A DNA stretch of 64,000 bases. Source: Virgibacillus indicus. GTDB lineage: Bacteria; Bacillota; Bacilli; Bacillales; Amphibacillaceae. Where the stretch lies: NCBI RefSeq assembly GCF_002266285.1, contig NZ_NPMS01000003.1, forward strand, positions 248,001 through 312,000, given 5' to 3'. Positions within the stretch are counted from its first letter, which is position 1; each line of letters opens with the position of its first letter. A program made the translations under genes and the position numbers. The notes below the pieces were generated by a model. The model made no database searches. It worked only from the letters and a program-made list of their open reading frames with translations, and was not told where the DNA came from. This document shows, in pieces, positions 7,776 to 16,775 of the stretch.

Positions 7776-8442
7776 AGTTTTGATTGTAGATGATGAGCAG
7801 CGAATGTTGGATTTATTAACTTTATATCTGGAACCTTACAATTATACTTGCAAAACAGCACTTGAATCAGATGAAGCTTTGAAACTCCTAGAAGAGGAGT
7901 CTTTTGATATCGTATTGCTTGATATAATGATGCCAGAAATGAATGGATGGGATCTTTGCAAGGAAGTCAGAACATTTTCGGATGTTCCTATTATTATGGT
8001 TACTGCTCGTGAACAAAAAGGTGATATTGTGAAAGGGTTAAAATTAGGTGCGGATGATTATATCACCAAGCCGTTTAACGAAGATGAATTATTAGCCAGA
8101 ATAGAAGCACTGTTGCGTAGAAGGAATCCAAATAATTGTGTTGAAATAAATGGTTTGCTATGGGATGAAACGAGGTATGAACTGTCTTATAAGAATAATC
8201 ATATCAGATTAACTCCAAAAGAATTTGCCATGATTGGACATTTAATTAAGAACCCAAATCAAGTATTTGAAAGGGAGCAACTAATTGATTTAATCTGGGG
8301 TTTCGAGTCAGATACCGGAGGAAGGACGGTTGACTCTCACGTTCGAAATATCAGAGAAAAAATCCGCCAAGCGGGATTTCCAATCGATGAGTATTTTATA
8401 ACTGTTTGGGGTGTAGGGTATAAATGGGTTAAATCACCTTAA
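7768..8442 (+). CDS. OmpR/PhoB-family response regulator
   Basis: A 224-residue regulator with a receiver domain (1-120; acidic DDE near 8-10, phospho-acceptor D52 in VLLDIMMPEM, Lys in YITKPF) and a winged-helix DNA-binding domain (about 130-222; LTPKEFAMI, TVDSHVRNIREK, ITVWGVGYKW). Its ATG overlaps the end of the kinase gene, and the AAGGAGAGG site lies inside the kinase coding region, so translation is coupled. A strong terminator follows. It probably controls the 4.4-8.4 kb cluster or the nearby copper genes. Confidence 0.9.
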   Translation: MNKVLIVDDEQRMLDLLTLYLEPYNYTCKTALESDEALKLLEEESFDIVLLDIMMPEMNGWDLCKEVRTFSDVPIIMVTAREQKGDIVKGLKLGADDYITKPFNEDELLARIEALLRRRNPNNCVEINGLLWDETRYELSYKNNHIRLTPKEFAMIGHLIKNPNQVFEREQLIDLIWGFESDTGGRTVDSHVRNIREKIRQAGFPIDEYFITVWGVGYKWVKSP

Positions 8443-8478
8443 TATCTTATAGGTTAATCTACTTGAAAAAAATTATTA

Positions 8479-8515
8479 AAAAGATTGCTCATAATCGAGT
8501 TGTGAGCAATCTTTT
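8479..8515. terminator. Rho-independent terminator after the two-component operon
   Basis: The 13-base arms AAAAGATTGCTCA and TGAGCAATCTTTT flank an 11-base loop, with A-run and T-run on the two sides, so it can stop both the rightward regulator operon and the leftward Csp gene. Confidence 0.8.
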
Positions 8516-8550
8516 AAGTAGTAGTTTAAAGTTTCAACGTATAATTAAAG

Positions 8551-8877
8551 TCAAGCGATACTTCTGCAAGCCTCTGCGCATTTAAAACAAGCTTCTGCAC
8601 ATTTTTGACAGTGTTCGTGGTCATGTTTTTTACATTCATTCCCACAAGCCTCACAAATGGTAGCACATACGGATGCTAATTCTGAAACAAATGGCGTGCC
8701 TCTTGAGATTGCTTGTTCTAAATAAGCACAAATATCAGCGCATTCTCTATCCAGTCGAATGCACTCGGCCATCATTTTAATATCGTCCTCTTTTAGACAT
8801 GCATCATAACAGTGATTACACTCAGTCATACATTCATGTAAAGTTTGTAATAGTTGCTGATGTTGTTCGTGTGCCAT
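8551..8877 (-). CDS. Cys-rich four-helix copper-storage protein (Csp/DUF326)
   Basis: A 108-residue protein with 16 cysteines, mostly in CxxxC spacing along helices (HECMTECNHCYDAC, CATICEACGNEC, CQKCAEACFKCAEAC) and a His-rich loop HDHEHC. This is the Csp family, whose four-helix bundles bind many Cu(I) ions through inward-facing cysteines. No signal peptide is visible, so it should be cytosolic, like Csp3. A good AGGAGG-like site precedes the ATG at 8877. Lying between a two-component system and copB, it fits copper storage or buffering. Confidence 0.85.
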   Translation of the reverse strand: MAHEQHQQLLQTLHECMTECNHCYDACLKEDDIKMMAECIRLDRECADICAYLEQAISRGTPFVSELASVCATICEACGNECKKHDHEHCQKCAEACFKCAEACRSIA

Positions 8878-9101
8878 TTATAAAACCTCCATATTAGTAA
8901 TTTATTATATAATATAAACTTCCCATTATTTTTAAATATAAACTGATATCATAAAACTCCATAAAAACTGCACAGATTTTTTACAAACACAGAATGATTA
9001 TATTCATCTATTTTTAACTTTTACTTGATAGATTCTCAAAAAATTTATTATATAGTTACACCACAAGGAAATAATCACTTAGCGAAAGGAGGACCATTAT
9101 A

Positions 9102-9325
9102 ATGAAAAAGAAGCTAACATCTTTAGGTATTGTTGCTGTATTGGCTTTAGGTTAGGTAATGCAGTTTATGCTAGTAACGGATCAGATAATGGTTGGAGTT
9201 TTGAGGAAATGCTTGCATTCATGAAGGAAAGGCACCCAGATATGGATGAAAAGCAAATGGAGCAAATGTATCAAGATTGTCACGGTTCAAGTAATGAAAA
9301 GGAATGGATGAATAACCAAATTTAA
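9102..9325 (+). pseudogene. Small secreted protein gene with a single-base frameshift
   Basis: An excellent site (AAAGGAGG) precedes ATG 9102, and the frame reads MKKKLTSLGIVAVLALG before a TAG. Adding one T after 9150 restores LGNAVYASNGSDNGWSFEEM and continues to HPDMDEKQMEQMYQDCHG and a stop at 9323. The repaired protein (about 74 residues) has a signal peptide and a small helical mature part with one Cys and one His. A terminator follows. I do not recognise a named family. It is either a recent pseudogene or a sequencing error. Confidence 0.65.
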
Positions 9326-9357
9326 GTTTAGACCCCCTAATAATAGTCAAAATAATA

Positions 9358-9396
9358 AAGAATAGAACGATCATTTGTGATGATAGTTCTATTCTT
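9358..9396 (+). terminator. Hairpin terminator after the small secreted protein
   Basis: The 11-base arms AAGAATAGAAC and GTTCTATTCTT are separated by a 17-base loop, 32 bases after the pseudogene stop and just before the copB promoter region. Confidence 0.7.
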
Positions 9397-9415
9397 GTTA
9401 AAAATTGGTTATTTA

Positions 9416-9441
9416 ATTACCATACGGGGGTATTGTATGAT
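9416..9441 (+). promoter_or_regulatory. CsoR-type copper operator in front of copB
   Basis: The sequence TACCATACGGGGGTATTGTA sits about 80 bases before copB. It shares the G-run followed by GTATTGTAT with the boxes before csoR-copAZ (22172) and the PIG-L operon (14017). CsoR operators are G-rich pseudo-palindromes that overlap the promoter. The -10 region (TATTGT or TATGAT) lies within or just after the box, so bound CsoR would block transcription until Cu(I) is present. Confidence 0.7.
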
Positions 9442-9518
9442 ATGATCAAATTAAGAAAGGGATATATTATACAGAATAATAGTATGGACAAACAAATATT
9501 AGATTAGGAGTGAAATTA

Positions 9519-11657
9519 ATGACAAGACATGGGGATAAAAAACACATGCACAGTGAACATGAACATCACAATCATGAAAGTCATAAACACACACAGAACC
9601 ACGAAGAAAATCATGAAACACAAAATCATCATATGGATGAAGGGCACGGTCATAATCACGATAGTCATCAAAGTCACGGGCACGACCACAGTAGCCATGA
9701 AGGACATGGTCATCATGATCATGGCGATATGGTTGGTGATTTCAAGAAAAGGTTTTTTATTTCATTAATTATTACCATTCCGATTCTCGCTTTATCACCA
9801 ATGATTCAGGATTTCATGGGAGTTGATTGGCGGTTTACGGGTGATATGTACGTTTTATTTGTATTATCAACATTTGTCTTTTTCTATGGTGGCTGGCCAT
9901 TTATAACAGGTGGAATCAGCGAGTTAAAAGATAAGAACCCTGGGATGATGATGCTAATCGCTCTTGCTATTACCATTGCATATGGATACAGCACCATGGT
10001 CGTATTTGGCTGGGGAGGTCATCAGCTTTTCTGGGAATTAGCCACATTGGTCGATATTATGTTATTAGGTCATTGGATTGAAATGCGTTCTGTAATGGGT
10101 GCGTCAAATGCACTCGAGCAGCTTGTGAAACTCATGCCAAATGAAGCACATCGTTTAGATGAGAACGGACAAGTAAAGGACGTTCCTTTATCGGAACTAA
10201 AAAATAATGATAGGGTTCTAGTAAAACCAGGAGAAAAGATTCCTGTTGATGGTACAATCGTTGATGGAAAATCAACTATAGATGAGTCGATGCTAACGGG
10301 GGAATCTGTACCGGTCGAAAAGTTTAAAGGAGACGAAGTAATCGGTGGATCAGTTAATAATGAAGGTTCCCTTACGATACAAGTAGAAAAAACAGGGGAA
10401 GAGTCGTATTTATCTCAAGTTATTACAATGGTTAAAGAAGCACAGGAATCAAAATCCAGGACACAGGATTTAACAAACCGTGCAGCTAAGTGGTTATTTT
10501 ACCTTGCTTTAGTTGCAGGTTTTGCAACCTTATTTATTTGGTTACTTCTTGGTCATTCCTTAGATGTTGCTATTGAGCGAATGGTGACTGTAATGGTTAT
10601 AACATGTCCTCATGCGCTGGGATTGGCAGCCCCACTTGTTGTAGCAGTTTCTACAGCAATTTCGGCTAAGAAAGGATTGTTAATCCGTAATCGTGCAAAC
10701 TTCGAAGGTGCACGAAATTTAAATGCTGTTGTTTTTGATAAAACAGGTACACTGACGAAAGGTGAATTTGGTGTAACAGATATTGTTCCTAGTGAGGGAT
10801 ATAACGAAGAAGATATTTTAAAATATGCATCTACTGTGGAGCAAAACTCCGAACATCCAATAGCTACAGGAATTGTGAAAGCTGTGAAAGAAAGAGACAT
10901 TCAACTAGGAAAACTAACTGACTTCGAATCAATAACCGGTAAAGGTATTCAAGGAAAAGTAGATGGCAAAAAAGTTAATGTTGTCAGTCCCGGCTATGTA
11001 AATAGCAATAATTTAGCTTATGATCAGCAGTTGTTCAATGAAATGTCAGAGGAAGGGAAAACAGTGGTATTTGTCCTCCTTGAAGACAAGTTAATCGGTA
11101 TGATTGCACTTGCGGATATGGTTCGTGAGACAGCGAAAGAAGCAATTGCATCTTTAAAAGAAAACGGTATACATTCGATTATGCTTACCGGTGACAATAA
11201 AAAAGTAGCAAACTGGGTGGCAAAACAATTAGGTATTGACGAAGTATATGCAGAAGTTTTACCAGACGATAAGGCCAACCAGATTAAGAAAATCAAAGAT
11301 AAAGGGTGGAAAGTTGCAATGACAGGGGATGGGGTAAATGATGCACCGGCATTAGCAACTGCTGACTTAGGAATTGCAATTGGTGCAGGTACTGATGTAG
11401 CAATGGAAACCGCGGATGTTGTTCTTGTGAAAAGCAATCCAAATGATGTTGTGGCGCTGATGGATCTGTCGAAAAAAACCTACCGAAAGATGGTTCAAAA
11501 TCTATGGTGGGCAACAGGGTATAATATATTTGCTATCCCACTGGCAGCGGGAGTTCTAGCTCCAATTGGAATTGTTTTAAGTCCGGCAGTTGGGGCAGTG
11601 CTGATGAGTTTAAGTACGATCATCGTTGCAATTAATGCGAAGTTATTAAAGGAATAA
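9519..11657 (+). CDS. copB: Copper/silver-exporting P1B-type ATPase CopB
   Basis: A 712-residue P-type ATPase. The first about 75 residues are extremely His-rich in place of an HMA domain. Then come transmembrane helices, the actuator motif [11 protein letters not shown], the ion-site motif TCPHALG (CPH, not CPC), the phosphorylation motif [17 protein letters not shown] in the nucleotide domain and [13 protein letters not shown] plus a His-rich N-terminus defines the CopB subgroup, which exports copper or silver. The ATG at 9519 lies 8 bases after TAGGAG; a GTG at 9510 overlaps that site. It is apparently monocistronic and preceded by a CsoR-type operator. Confidence 0.9.
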   Translation: MTRHGDKKHMHSEHEHHNHESHKHTQNHEENHETQNHHMDEGHGHNHDSHQSHGHDHSSHEGHGHHDHGDMVGDFKKRFFISLIITIPILALSPMIQDFMGVDWRFTGDMYVLFVLSTFVFFYGGWPFITGGISELKDKNPGMMMLIALAITIAYGYSTMVVFGWGGHQLFWELATLVDIMLLGHWIEMRSVMGASNALEQLVKLMPNEAHRLDENGQVKDVPLSELKNNDRVLVKPGEKIPVDGTIVDGKSTIDESMLTGESVPVEKFKGDEVIGGSVNNEGSLTIQVEKTGEESYLSQVITMVKEAQESKSRTQDLTNRAAKWLFYLALVAGFATLFIWLLLGHSLDVAIERMVTVMVITCPHALGLAAPLVVAVSTAISAKKGLLIRNRANFEGARNLNAVVFDKTGTLTKGEFGVTDIVPSEGYNEEDILKYASTVEQNSEHPIATGIVKAVKERDIQLGKLTDFESITGKGIQGKVDGKKVNVVSPGYVNSNNLAYDQQLFNEMSEEGKTVVFVLLEDKLIGMIALADMVRETAKEAIASLKENGIHSIMLTGDNKKVANWVAKQLGIDEVYAEVLPDDKANQIKKIKDKGWKVAMTGDGVNDAPALATADLGIAIGAGTDVAMETADVVLVKSNPNDVVALMDLSKKTYRKMVQNLWWATGYNIFAIPLAAGVLAPIGIVLSPAVGAVLMSLSTIIVAINAKLLKE

Positions 11658-11783
11658 GCTAAGGTTAAAATCATCAAAAAATGGGCTTTTGGACAACTGT
11701 CCCTAAAGCTCGTTTTTAAGTAGATAAGAAAACGGAATAGAAATATTAGGATAAATCCCACGGGCGATTAAGTGAGACTGAAC

Positions 11784-11820
11784 AAGAGCGCTGATTTTGT
11801 GTTTACAATTCAGCGCTCTT
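11784..11820. terminator. Bidirectional terminator between copB and the cupredoxin gene
   Basis: Perfect 11-base arms AAGAGCGCTGA and TCAGCGCTCTT with a 15-base loop; a T-run follows on the right and A-rich DNA precedes on the left. Confidence 0.75.
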
Positions 11821-11837
11821 TTCATTTTATATATCTT

Positions 11838-12731
11838 TTATGAAACCTTCAACGTACCAATCATACCTGACTCTTTATGCCCCGGTATCGTACAAACAAA
11901 TTTGTATATACCTTTCTCAACTGGAGTAAAGGAAATAGTCTCCTTTTTCCCAGGCTCCGCATGTAAGTGAATTGTATTTGCTGACAGGCCATGATTATGG
12001 GAGGTCTTCCGCTGTACACCCTCTGGAGCAAAGTCAATAATTTCCAGGTCATGTTCTACTGTACCAGTATTTTCGATTGACATCGTTATCGTTTCTCCAA
12101 CTTGGATGTTAATATCACTGGGTAGAAAGTCGTATTCATTGGCTTTAATCAATAAACCATTGTCTTTTGAGTTATGCTTAGAATGATTATGTTCAGCTGA
12201 CTCAGATGACAAAAAGAGGGGCCCAGTTTGATTAAATATAAAAAACAGGAATCCAAAAAGGGCAACAGGAACCAAAGGGTTCTGATAAATAGATTTTTTC
12301 TTTCCATTAATCTCATTTTGCATCATATAAATCAGAATCAGCACCATTGCAAGAAATAAAAAGAACATTATTTTAACAATCGTTTCATGATACTCAACAG
12401 CAATCATCGCTCCGAGCATGGCGCCCATCATCCCTCCCATGAAACCGGATAAAAGGCCATCCAACACGGCCATTATACTTACGGGCACTCCTGCTAAAAA
12501 GCCTACAGCCATACCAGTAACCATCCCTAATAATGTGGCTATAAAAAAGTCATCTGTAAATAAAATTCCAAAGATAACACCAAGAAGCAAACCGACACTC
12601 ATTCCCAAAGTCATTGCTATCATCATACCAGTCATGCATGGTATCTTCGTTCTATTGTAAGCTGTCTTAACAACAATAATAACCGAGAACAGAAGGGTTA
12701 TCAGAAAAACTAAATACAATGTTGCTCCCAA
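11838..12731 (-). CDS. Membrane-anchored cupredoxin-domain protein
   Basis: About 297 residues. The N-terminal half has five or six Gly/Met-rich membrane helices (MTGMMIAMTLGMSVGLLLG, GFMGGMMGAMLGAMIA), then a His-rich linker (HNHSKHN) and a C-terminal cupredoxin domain of about 100 residues with IENTGTVEHDLEI and the copper-site loop CTIPGHKESGMIG, which supplies Cys, His and Met ligands of a type-1 copper site. It should hold copper outside the membrane. A GTG at 12743 overlaps the Shine-Dalgarno, so TTG 12731 (8 bases after AAAGGTGG) is preferred. Convergent with copB, it probably serves copper oxidation or transfer. Confidence 0.75.
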   Translation of the reverse strand: MGATLYLVFLITLLFSVIIVVKTAYNRTKIPCMTGMMIAMTLGMSVGLLLGVIFGILFTDDFFIATLLGMVTGMAVGFLAGVPVSIMAVLDGLLSGFMGGMMGAMLGAMIAVEYHETIVKIMFFLFLAMVLILIYMMQNEINGKKKSIYQNPLVPVALFGFLFFIFNQTGPLFLSSESAEHNHSKHNSKDNGLLIKANEYDFLPSDINIQVGETITMSIENTGTVEHDLEIIDFAPEGVQRKTSHNHGLSANTIHLHAEPGKKETISFTPVEKGIYKFVCTIPGHKESGMIGTLKVS

Positions 12732-12744
12732 TAAATTAACCACC

Positions 12745-13255
12745 TTTCTATGTTGTTTAATCAGTACAGCATATGCATGTCCTAACTTGAAATATTCTAA
12801 TTATCTTCTAATGTGGATAATTTCTGAATAAGAAAATAAAGATTTATTTGAACAATTTGTGAACACTTTATCCTTTTACCATTCCAAACATTTTTTTTGA
12901 ATTTGTTCCTTTACAACCAACCTAACTGCAGCACAGCCTATTTATCTAATTACAAAAATTGAATTAAAATTGCGATCTCATCCTTCGTAAGGTCTCAAAC
13001 TTAAATAGGGGTTAATTATTCTTGCTTTAGTTGCTTCAGCTGTAGGTTCAATTTTTATAGCAGGAAATGTCTTGCCACCAATTAAGAAACTGTAAGGTAC
13101 ATTAAAAGAGTATATGAAGTAAATTTTAACCAGACTTCATGCACTGTTTCAAAATTAAGTTGGTTTTAAATCAATTTGAAGTTATTGGGTGTTAACAGTG
13201 TAATGGATTCAATTTGTAGAATGAATAATTTTAATATTTCATCCTATGGTATTGC
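12745..13255. other. Intergenic region with a short ORF remnant
   Basis: About 510 bases between divergent genes. The only coding-like stretch is 13012-13122, which reads LALVASAVGSIFIAGNVLPP with no start codon and a stop after KKL, then TLKEYMK and another stop. It looks like the tail of a small membrane protein gene. No hairpin or clear promoter stands out in the rest. Confidence 0.3.
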
Positions 13256-13277
13256 ATACATAACAAGGGTATGGTAT
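13256..13277 (+). promoter_or_regulatory. Degenerate CsoR/CstR-like box before the siroheme-reductase-like gene
   Basis: ATACATAACAAGGGTATGGT can be aligned with the CsoR-type box at 14017 (ATACATTAGGGGGGTAGTGT), sharing the ATACAT start and the GGGTA core, but the G-run is shorter. It also contains one half (GGGTAT) of the CstR palindrome. It lies about 40 bases before the gene start. The assignment is tentative. Confidence 0.35.
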
Positions 13278-13317
13278 TATATGAAAAATTGTATATACAA
13301 ATTATGGAGGACTACTT

Positions 13318-13938
13318 ATGAATAAAAAGTATATCTCATTGGCAGTTAACGGTGGAATTGGTTTTGGTTCTTGGTTAAAACCAAAGCAATTAATTGCTTT
13401 AGGCGACTATTTAGAAGAAGATGCTGAAATAGAATTAACTACTTTGCAGCAATTAATTGTAAAAATCCCGGAGAATGAACTAGAGAATGCAAAGGAAAAG
13501 TTTGATGAAGTTGGATTACATTATTACAAAGTCGGTAATTATGTGAAAAGTTTAAGGACGTGCAATTTTTGTAAGGGAGAAGTGGAGGAAGGGCTACCTG
13601 TTGCCAAAGAATTGAATAAAAGAATAGCTGGCCAGAAAGTTCCTTTTACTTTGAGACCCGCATACACCGGATGTCCAATTGGGTGCGGAGAACCACTTGT
13701 TAATGACATAGGTGTATTAAAGAAAAAAGAGCATTATCAGTTATATATTGGAGGGCAGGCTAAAGGTTATAATGCAAAAGTTGGGGAATTATTTGCTGAT
13801 GAATTACAACCAGAAGAATTATATAATCTTGTAGATAAAATTCTAGATGTTTACCGTGAAAATGGTGGGAAGAGAGAAAAGTTTTCTAGGTTTGTTAATC
13901 GATTTGGTATAGAGAATATAAAAAAAGAAGTAATGTGA
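13318..13938 (+). CDS. Single-unit nitrite/sulfite reductase-like siroheme protein
   Basis: A 206-residue protein with a ferredoxin-like half domain (about 1-70; WLKPKQLIAL, LTTLQQLIVKI) and an iron-sulfur/siroheme half domain with RTCNFCKG and YTGCPIGCGEPLVNDIGV. In NirB and sulfite reductases the cluster cysteines come as Cx5C and Cx3C; here the first pair is Cx2C. The length is half that of classical enzymes, so it may act as a dimer. Substrate (nitrite, sulfite or other) cannot be told. It follows AATTATGGAGG and is probably monocistronic, between copper and sulfur genes. Confidence 0.7.
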   Translation: MNKKYISLAVNGGIGFGSWLKPKQLIALGDYLEEDAEIELTTLQQLIVKIPENELENAKEKFDEVGLHYYKVGNYVKSLRTCNFCKGEVEEGLPVAKELNKRIAGQKVPFTLRPAYTGCPIGCGEPLVNDIGVLKKKEHYQLYIGGQAKGYNAKVGELFADELQPEELYNLVDKILDVYRENGGKREKFSRFVNRFGIENIKKEVM

Positions 13939-14016
13939 TCCGCTTATATACAATAAGTTATATAATTTTTATAAATCCTCTTGATTTTTTTTGATTAAAG
14001 AAGTAGTATTTTAATA

Positions 14017-14040
14017 ACATACATTAGGGGGGTAGTGTAT
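14017..14040 (+). promoter_or_regulatory. CsoR-type operator before the PIG-L/ABC/MATE operon
   Basis: ATACATTAGGGGGGTAGTGT (extended by AT on the right) matches the csoR-copAZ box at 22172 (ATACACTAGGGGGGTATTGT) at all but two of 20 positions. It sits 65 bases before the gene start. This is the main evidence that the operon to its right belongs to the copper regulon. A matching -35 hexamer is weak (TTTAAT), so the promoter may be poor or need activation. Confidence 0.7.
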
Positions 14041-14104
14041 TTAAATTTTTAAATAAAATTTTCAGTATATTTAGAATGAACAAAAAACAGGAAGGGTGTT
14101 AATT

Positions 14105-14854
14105 ATGGCGGAAAGACAAAAAGTATTACTGTTAGGGGTTTATGGTATGGAGGTGGTTGAGTGTGGTGGTGCATTAGCAAAGAACGTGAAAAATGGTGGT
14201 GAGTCTTATGCATCAATTATGTTGTCGAGTAATAAGTCAAGGGAACAAGTTTTGCAAGCAGCTAATGTATTAGGTGTCAAAATGGGTTTTACTGATTTCG
14301 AAATGGGTCATGTTGACACCAGTGCTGAGTCGAAAGAAAAAATAGTAAGAGTTGTTAGAGAGATAAAGCCTGACATTATTATTACTCAAGATCCCGAGCA
14401 TTCATTTCATGATTTAGATCCTGACCGCAGACAGGCAATGATTACAATACTAGAAGGAATTGCATTAGCGGGCAGAGATTTTGCTTTAGATAAAATGCCT
14501 GAACTTAAACCACATTCGATTCCTACAATCTATTATATGACCCCACATCAACCGAATACAGTAGTTGACGTATCGGATGTGTGGGATTTAAAAAATGAGG
14601 CAATGAGCGTATTAAAAAGTCAGATGGAATTCAGTGGACAGCACTTTGAAAATTCCCTCTCTGAATCGAATCTAGAAAGCTTAGTTCCGGGTTTTTCAAA
14701 ATTGTCAAATCACTATGAGAAGGGGCAAGCTGTGCATAAAGCATTAGATCAGGCAGTCCACGTATATCACGGACTAGCTACTCATGGACACTATGCTTTT
14801 GCAGAAGCATTCAGGAGAGAGGGTAATTTTCATTTAGATGAATTACTGAAATAA
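14105..14854 (+). CDS. PIG-L/LmbE-fold protein without the zinc ligands
   Basis: A 249-residue protein that fits the PIG-L/LmbE deacetylase fold: a first strand KVLLLGVYG, a GGALAK helix and, near residue 90, PDIIITQDPEHSFHDLDPDRR. In active enzymes such as BshB the first motif is AHPDDxE and the second ends in HPDH; here they read VYGMEVVE (13-19) and DPDR (105-108), so all three zinc ligands (His, Asp, His) are replaced. It may bind an N-acyl-sugar or thiol ligand without hydrolysing it, or use other chemistry. ATG 14105 follows GGAAGGG. It is the first gene of the operon and 22 bases before the binding-protein gene. Confidence 0.7.
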   Translation: MAERQKVLLLGVYGMEVVECGGALAKNVKNGGESYASIMLSSNKSREQVLQAANVLGVKMGFTDFEMGHVDTSAESKEKIVRVVREIKPDIIITQDPEHSFHDLDPDRRQAMITILEGIALAGRDFALDKMPELKPHSIPTIYYMTPHQPNTVVDVSDVWDLKNEAMSVLKSQMEFSGQHFENSLSESNLESLVPGFSKLSNHYEKGQAVHKALDQAVHVYHGLATHGHYAFAEAFRREGNFHLDELLK

Positions 14855-14876
14855 AAATAAAAAGGAGGAAGTAACA

Positions 14877-16673
14877 TTGGGTAAAAAAATACTATTTTTA
14901 CTTTTAGCTTTTGTGTTATTACTAACTAGTGCTCCAATGTTAACTCAAGCGCAAACAGTAGAACAGTTACGCGTGGGAATCTCATCTGATGAAAATACCT
15001 TAAACCCCTATACGTATGTCACTGGGAGTCCGGGTTTGGATTTAGTTCATTTAATGTATGATACGTTGTTTCAACTTGATGATAAAAATATACCTATTCC
15101 TTGGCTTGTTAAGGATTATAAAGTAAGTGAAGATGGTTTAACCTATGACTTAACGCTACATGAAAATATCATGTTTCATGATGGACAACCCCTTACTGCA
15201 AATGATGTGAAATTTACAATCGATTATTTTAATGAATACCCAAAATCACGTTTTACCAATCCGCTTGCTGATATACAGAGTTTTGAAATTAATAGTGATA
15301 CAGAATTTACAATTACATTAGGTGCTGCTGATCCGAATTTTATGATTCAGCCTTTAGCTGATTTACCTATTTTACCAAAACATATTTGGTCTGAAATTGA
15401 TAACCCTGATGAGTCGGACAATAATATTGGAAGCGGACCATACAAATTAAGTGAACATCGTTCTGGTGAATATTACAGATTGGAAGCCAATAAGGAATAC
15501 TTTTTAGGTGAGCCACCAATTGGTGAATTAATTCTCCCGATTATTGAAGATACTACTGCATTATTTACAGCATTACAATCTGGGGAGTTGGATGTCGTGT
15601 CAGCCAACGTTTCACCGGAGTTAGTAAAACAATTTGAAGGTAACGAAAATGTTAAAATTGATCAAGGTGCTGGCTTTTCGACTACATTGCTGCAATTGAA
15701 TTCCGAAAGATATCCAATGTCCGATAAAGATTTTAGAAAAGCTATTTCATTGGCGATAGATAATCAATATTTAATAGATACGATTTTGTTAGGCTATGCT
15801 GAGGTAGGAAGTCCTGGGTTTATTCATCCTGAATCTCCATTTTTTAATGATCAGTTATCAGTCGATCATGATATGGATGCTGCAAGACAAACACTTTTGA
15901 ATGCTGGATTTGAAGATACCAATGGTGATGGGTTTGTTGAGGGACAAGATGGTGAAGAAATATCATTAGAAATGCTCGTTTATTCAGATAGCCCAACTAG
16001 AATCCGTACAGCAGAGATTATCACAGAATGGATGAATGATATAGGAATTGAAACATCAGTACGGGCGATGGATATGACCACGGTTGATTCACTTGTCTGG
16101 CCTGGCTTCGATGTCAGTCAAGGTAGAGACTTTGACTTATCTATATGGGGTTGGTCCAGTACGATGCAGATTTTCCCGGACCGAATAATTGAATTGTTTC
16201 ATTCCGATCCAAGTATAGGTTCGGTTAATATTGGTGGATATAGTAATGAAGAATTTGATAAATTAGCTGCTGAACTGCAAGATGCAATAGATGAAGGTGA
16301 ACGGAAAGAATTGATATTAGAGTTACAGCAATTAATTACCGACGAAACACCAATCGTTACACTTTATTATCAAGAAATCATTAATGCCTATAATCCTAAT
16401 GTATACGATGATTATACATTCCAATTAGGTAAAGGGTTAATTAATAAACTATCATTCGTAACTCTGGATAATGAAGATAAAGAACAGGATGATGCATCAG
16501 AAGTGATGGGAGGAGAAGCGTCATCAGAAGTTACGGGTGAAGAGGAGATTGACACGGAGGCAATTGCAAATGAATCAGGAGGAAGATCAACACTTTTGTA
16601 TTTACTGCTCGGAGTCATTGTGATTGCTGGTGGATTATTTTTTCTCAAGAAAAAAGGGGCAAAAAAATCCTAA
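14877..16673 (+). CDS. Family 5 solute-binding protein with C-terminal membrane anchor
   Basis: A 598-residue extracytoplasmic binding protein of the Opp/Dpp type. A signal peptide (to about residue 25, ending TQAQT) lacks a lipobox Cys. The binding domain (about 30-530) has LRVGISSDENTLNPY, FHDGQPLTANDVKFTI and GSGPYKL. An acidic linker and a C-terminal helix (LLYLLLGVIVIAGGLFFL) with KKKGAKKS follow. In Firmicutes such proteins are normally lipoproteins; a C-terminal anchor is seen mainly in archaea. Start TTG 14877 follows AAGGAGGAAG. Ligand unknown (peptide, nickel or metallophore-like compounds are bound by relatives). A hairpin separates it from the permeases. Confidence 0.8.
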   Translation: MGKKILFLLLAFVLLLTSAPMLTQAQTVEQLRVGISSDENTLNPYTYVTGSPGLDLVHLMYDTLFQLDDKNIPIPWLVKDYKVSEDGLTYDLTLHENIMFHDGQPLTANDVKFTIDYFNEYPKSRFTNPLADIQSFEINSDTEFTITLGAADPNFMIQPLADLPILPKHIWSEIDNPDESDNNIGSGPYKLSEHRSGEYYRLEANKEYFLGEPPIGELILPIIEDTTALFTALQSGELDVVSANVSPELVKQFEGNENVKIDQGAGFSTTLLQLNSERYPMSDKDFRKAISLAIDNQYLIDTILLGYAEVGSPGFIHPESPFFNDQLSVDHDMDAARQTLLNAGFEDTNGDGFVEGQDGEEISLEMLVYSDSPTRIRTAEIITEWMNDIGIETSVRAMDMTTVDSLVWPGFDVSQGRDFDLSIWGWSSTMQIFPDRIIELFHSDPSIGSVNIGGYSNEEFDKLAAELQDAIDEGERKELILELQQLITDETPIVTLYYQEIINAYNPNVYDDYTFQLGKGLINKLSFVTLDNEDKEQDDASEVMGGEASSEVTGEEEIDTEAIANESGGRSTLLYLLLGVIVIAGGLFFLKKKGAKKS

Positions 16674-16676
16674 TCT

Positions 16677-16721
16677 AAACAAAATGGGTGCTGAATTTTT
16701 ATTATTGCACCCATTTTGTTT
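16677..16721 (+). terminator. Partial terminator between binding protein and permease genes
   Basis: Arms of 15 bases (AAACAAAATGGGTGC and its complement) with a 15-base loop, lying 3 bases after the binding-protein stop. In ABC operons such intergenic hairpins give more binding protein than membrane parts; T-run strength is moderate, so read-through to the permease is expected. Confidence 0.7.
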
Positions 16722-16775
16722 ATAAATTATTTTATTTTTTTAAAATTTAAAGAATAATGAATTGAAGGTGGTTGA

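Noticed and set aside
9529..9768. Open frames overlapping the start of copB on both strands
   Set aside because: They are by-products of the His-codon-rich copB N-terminus and have no start sites of their own.
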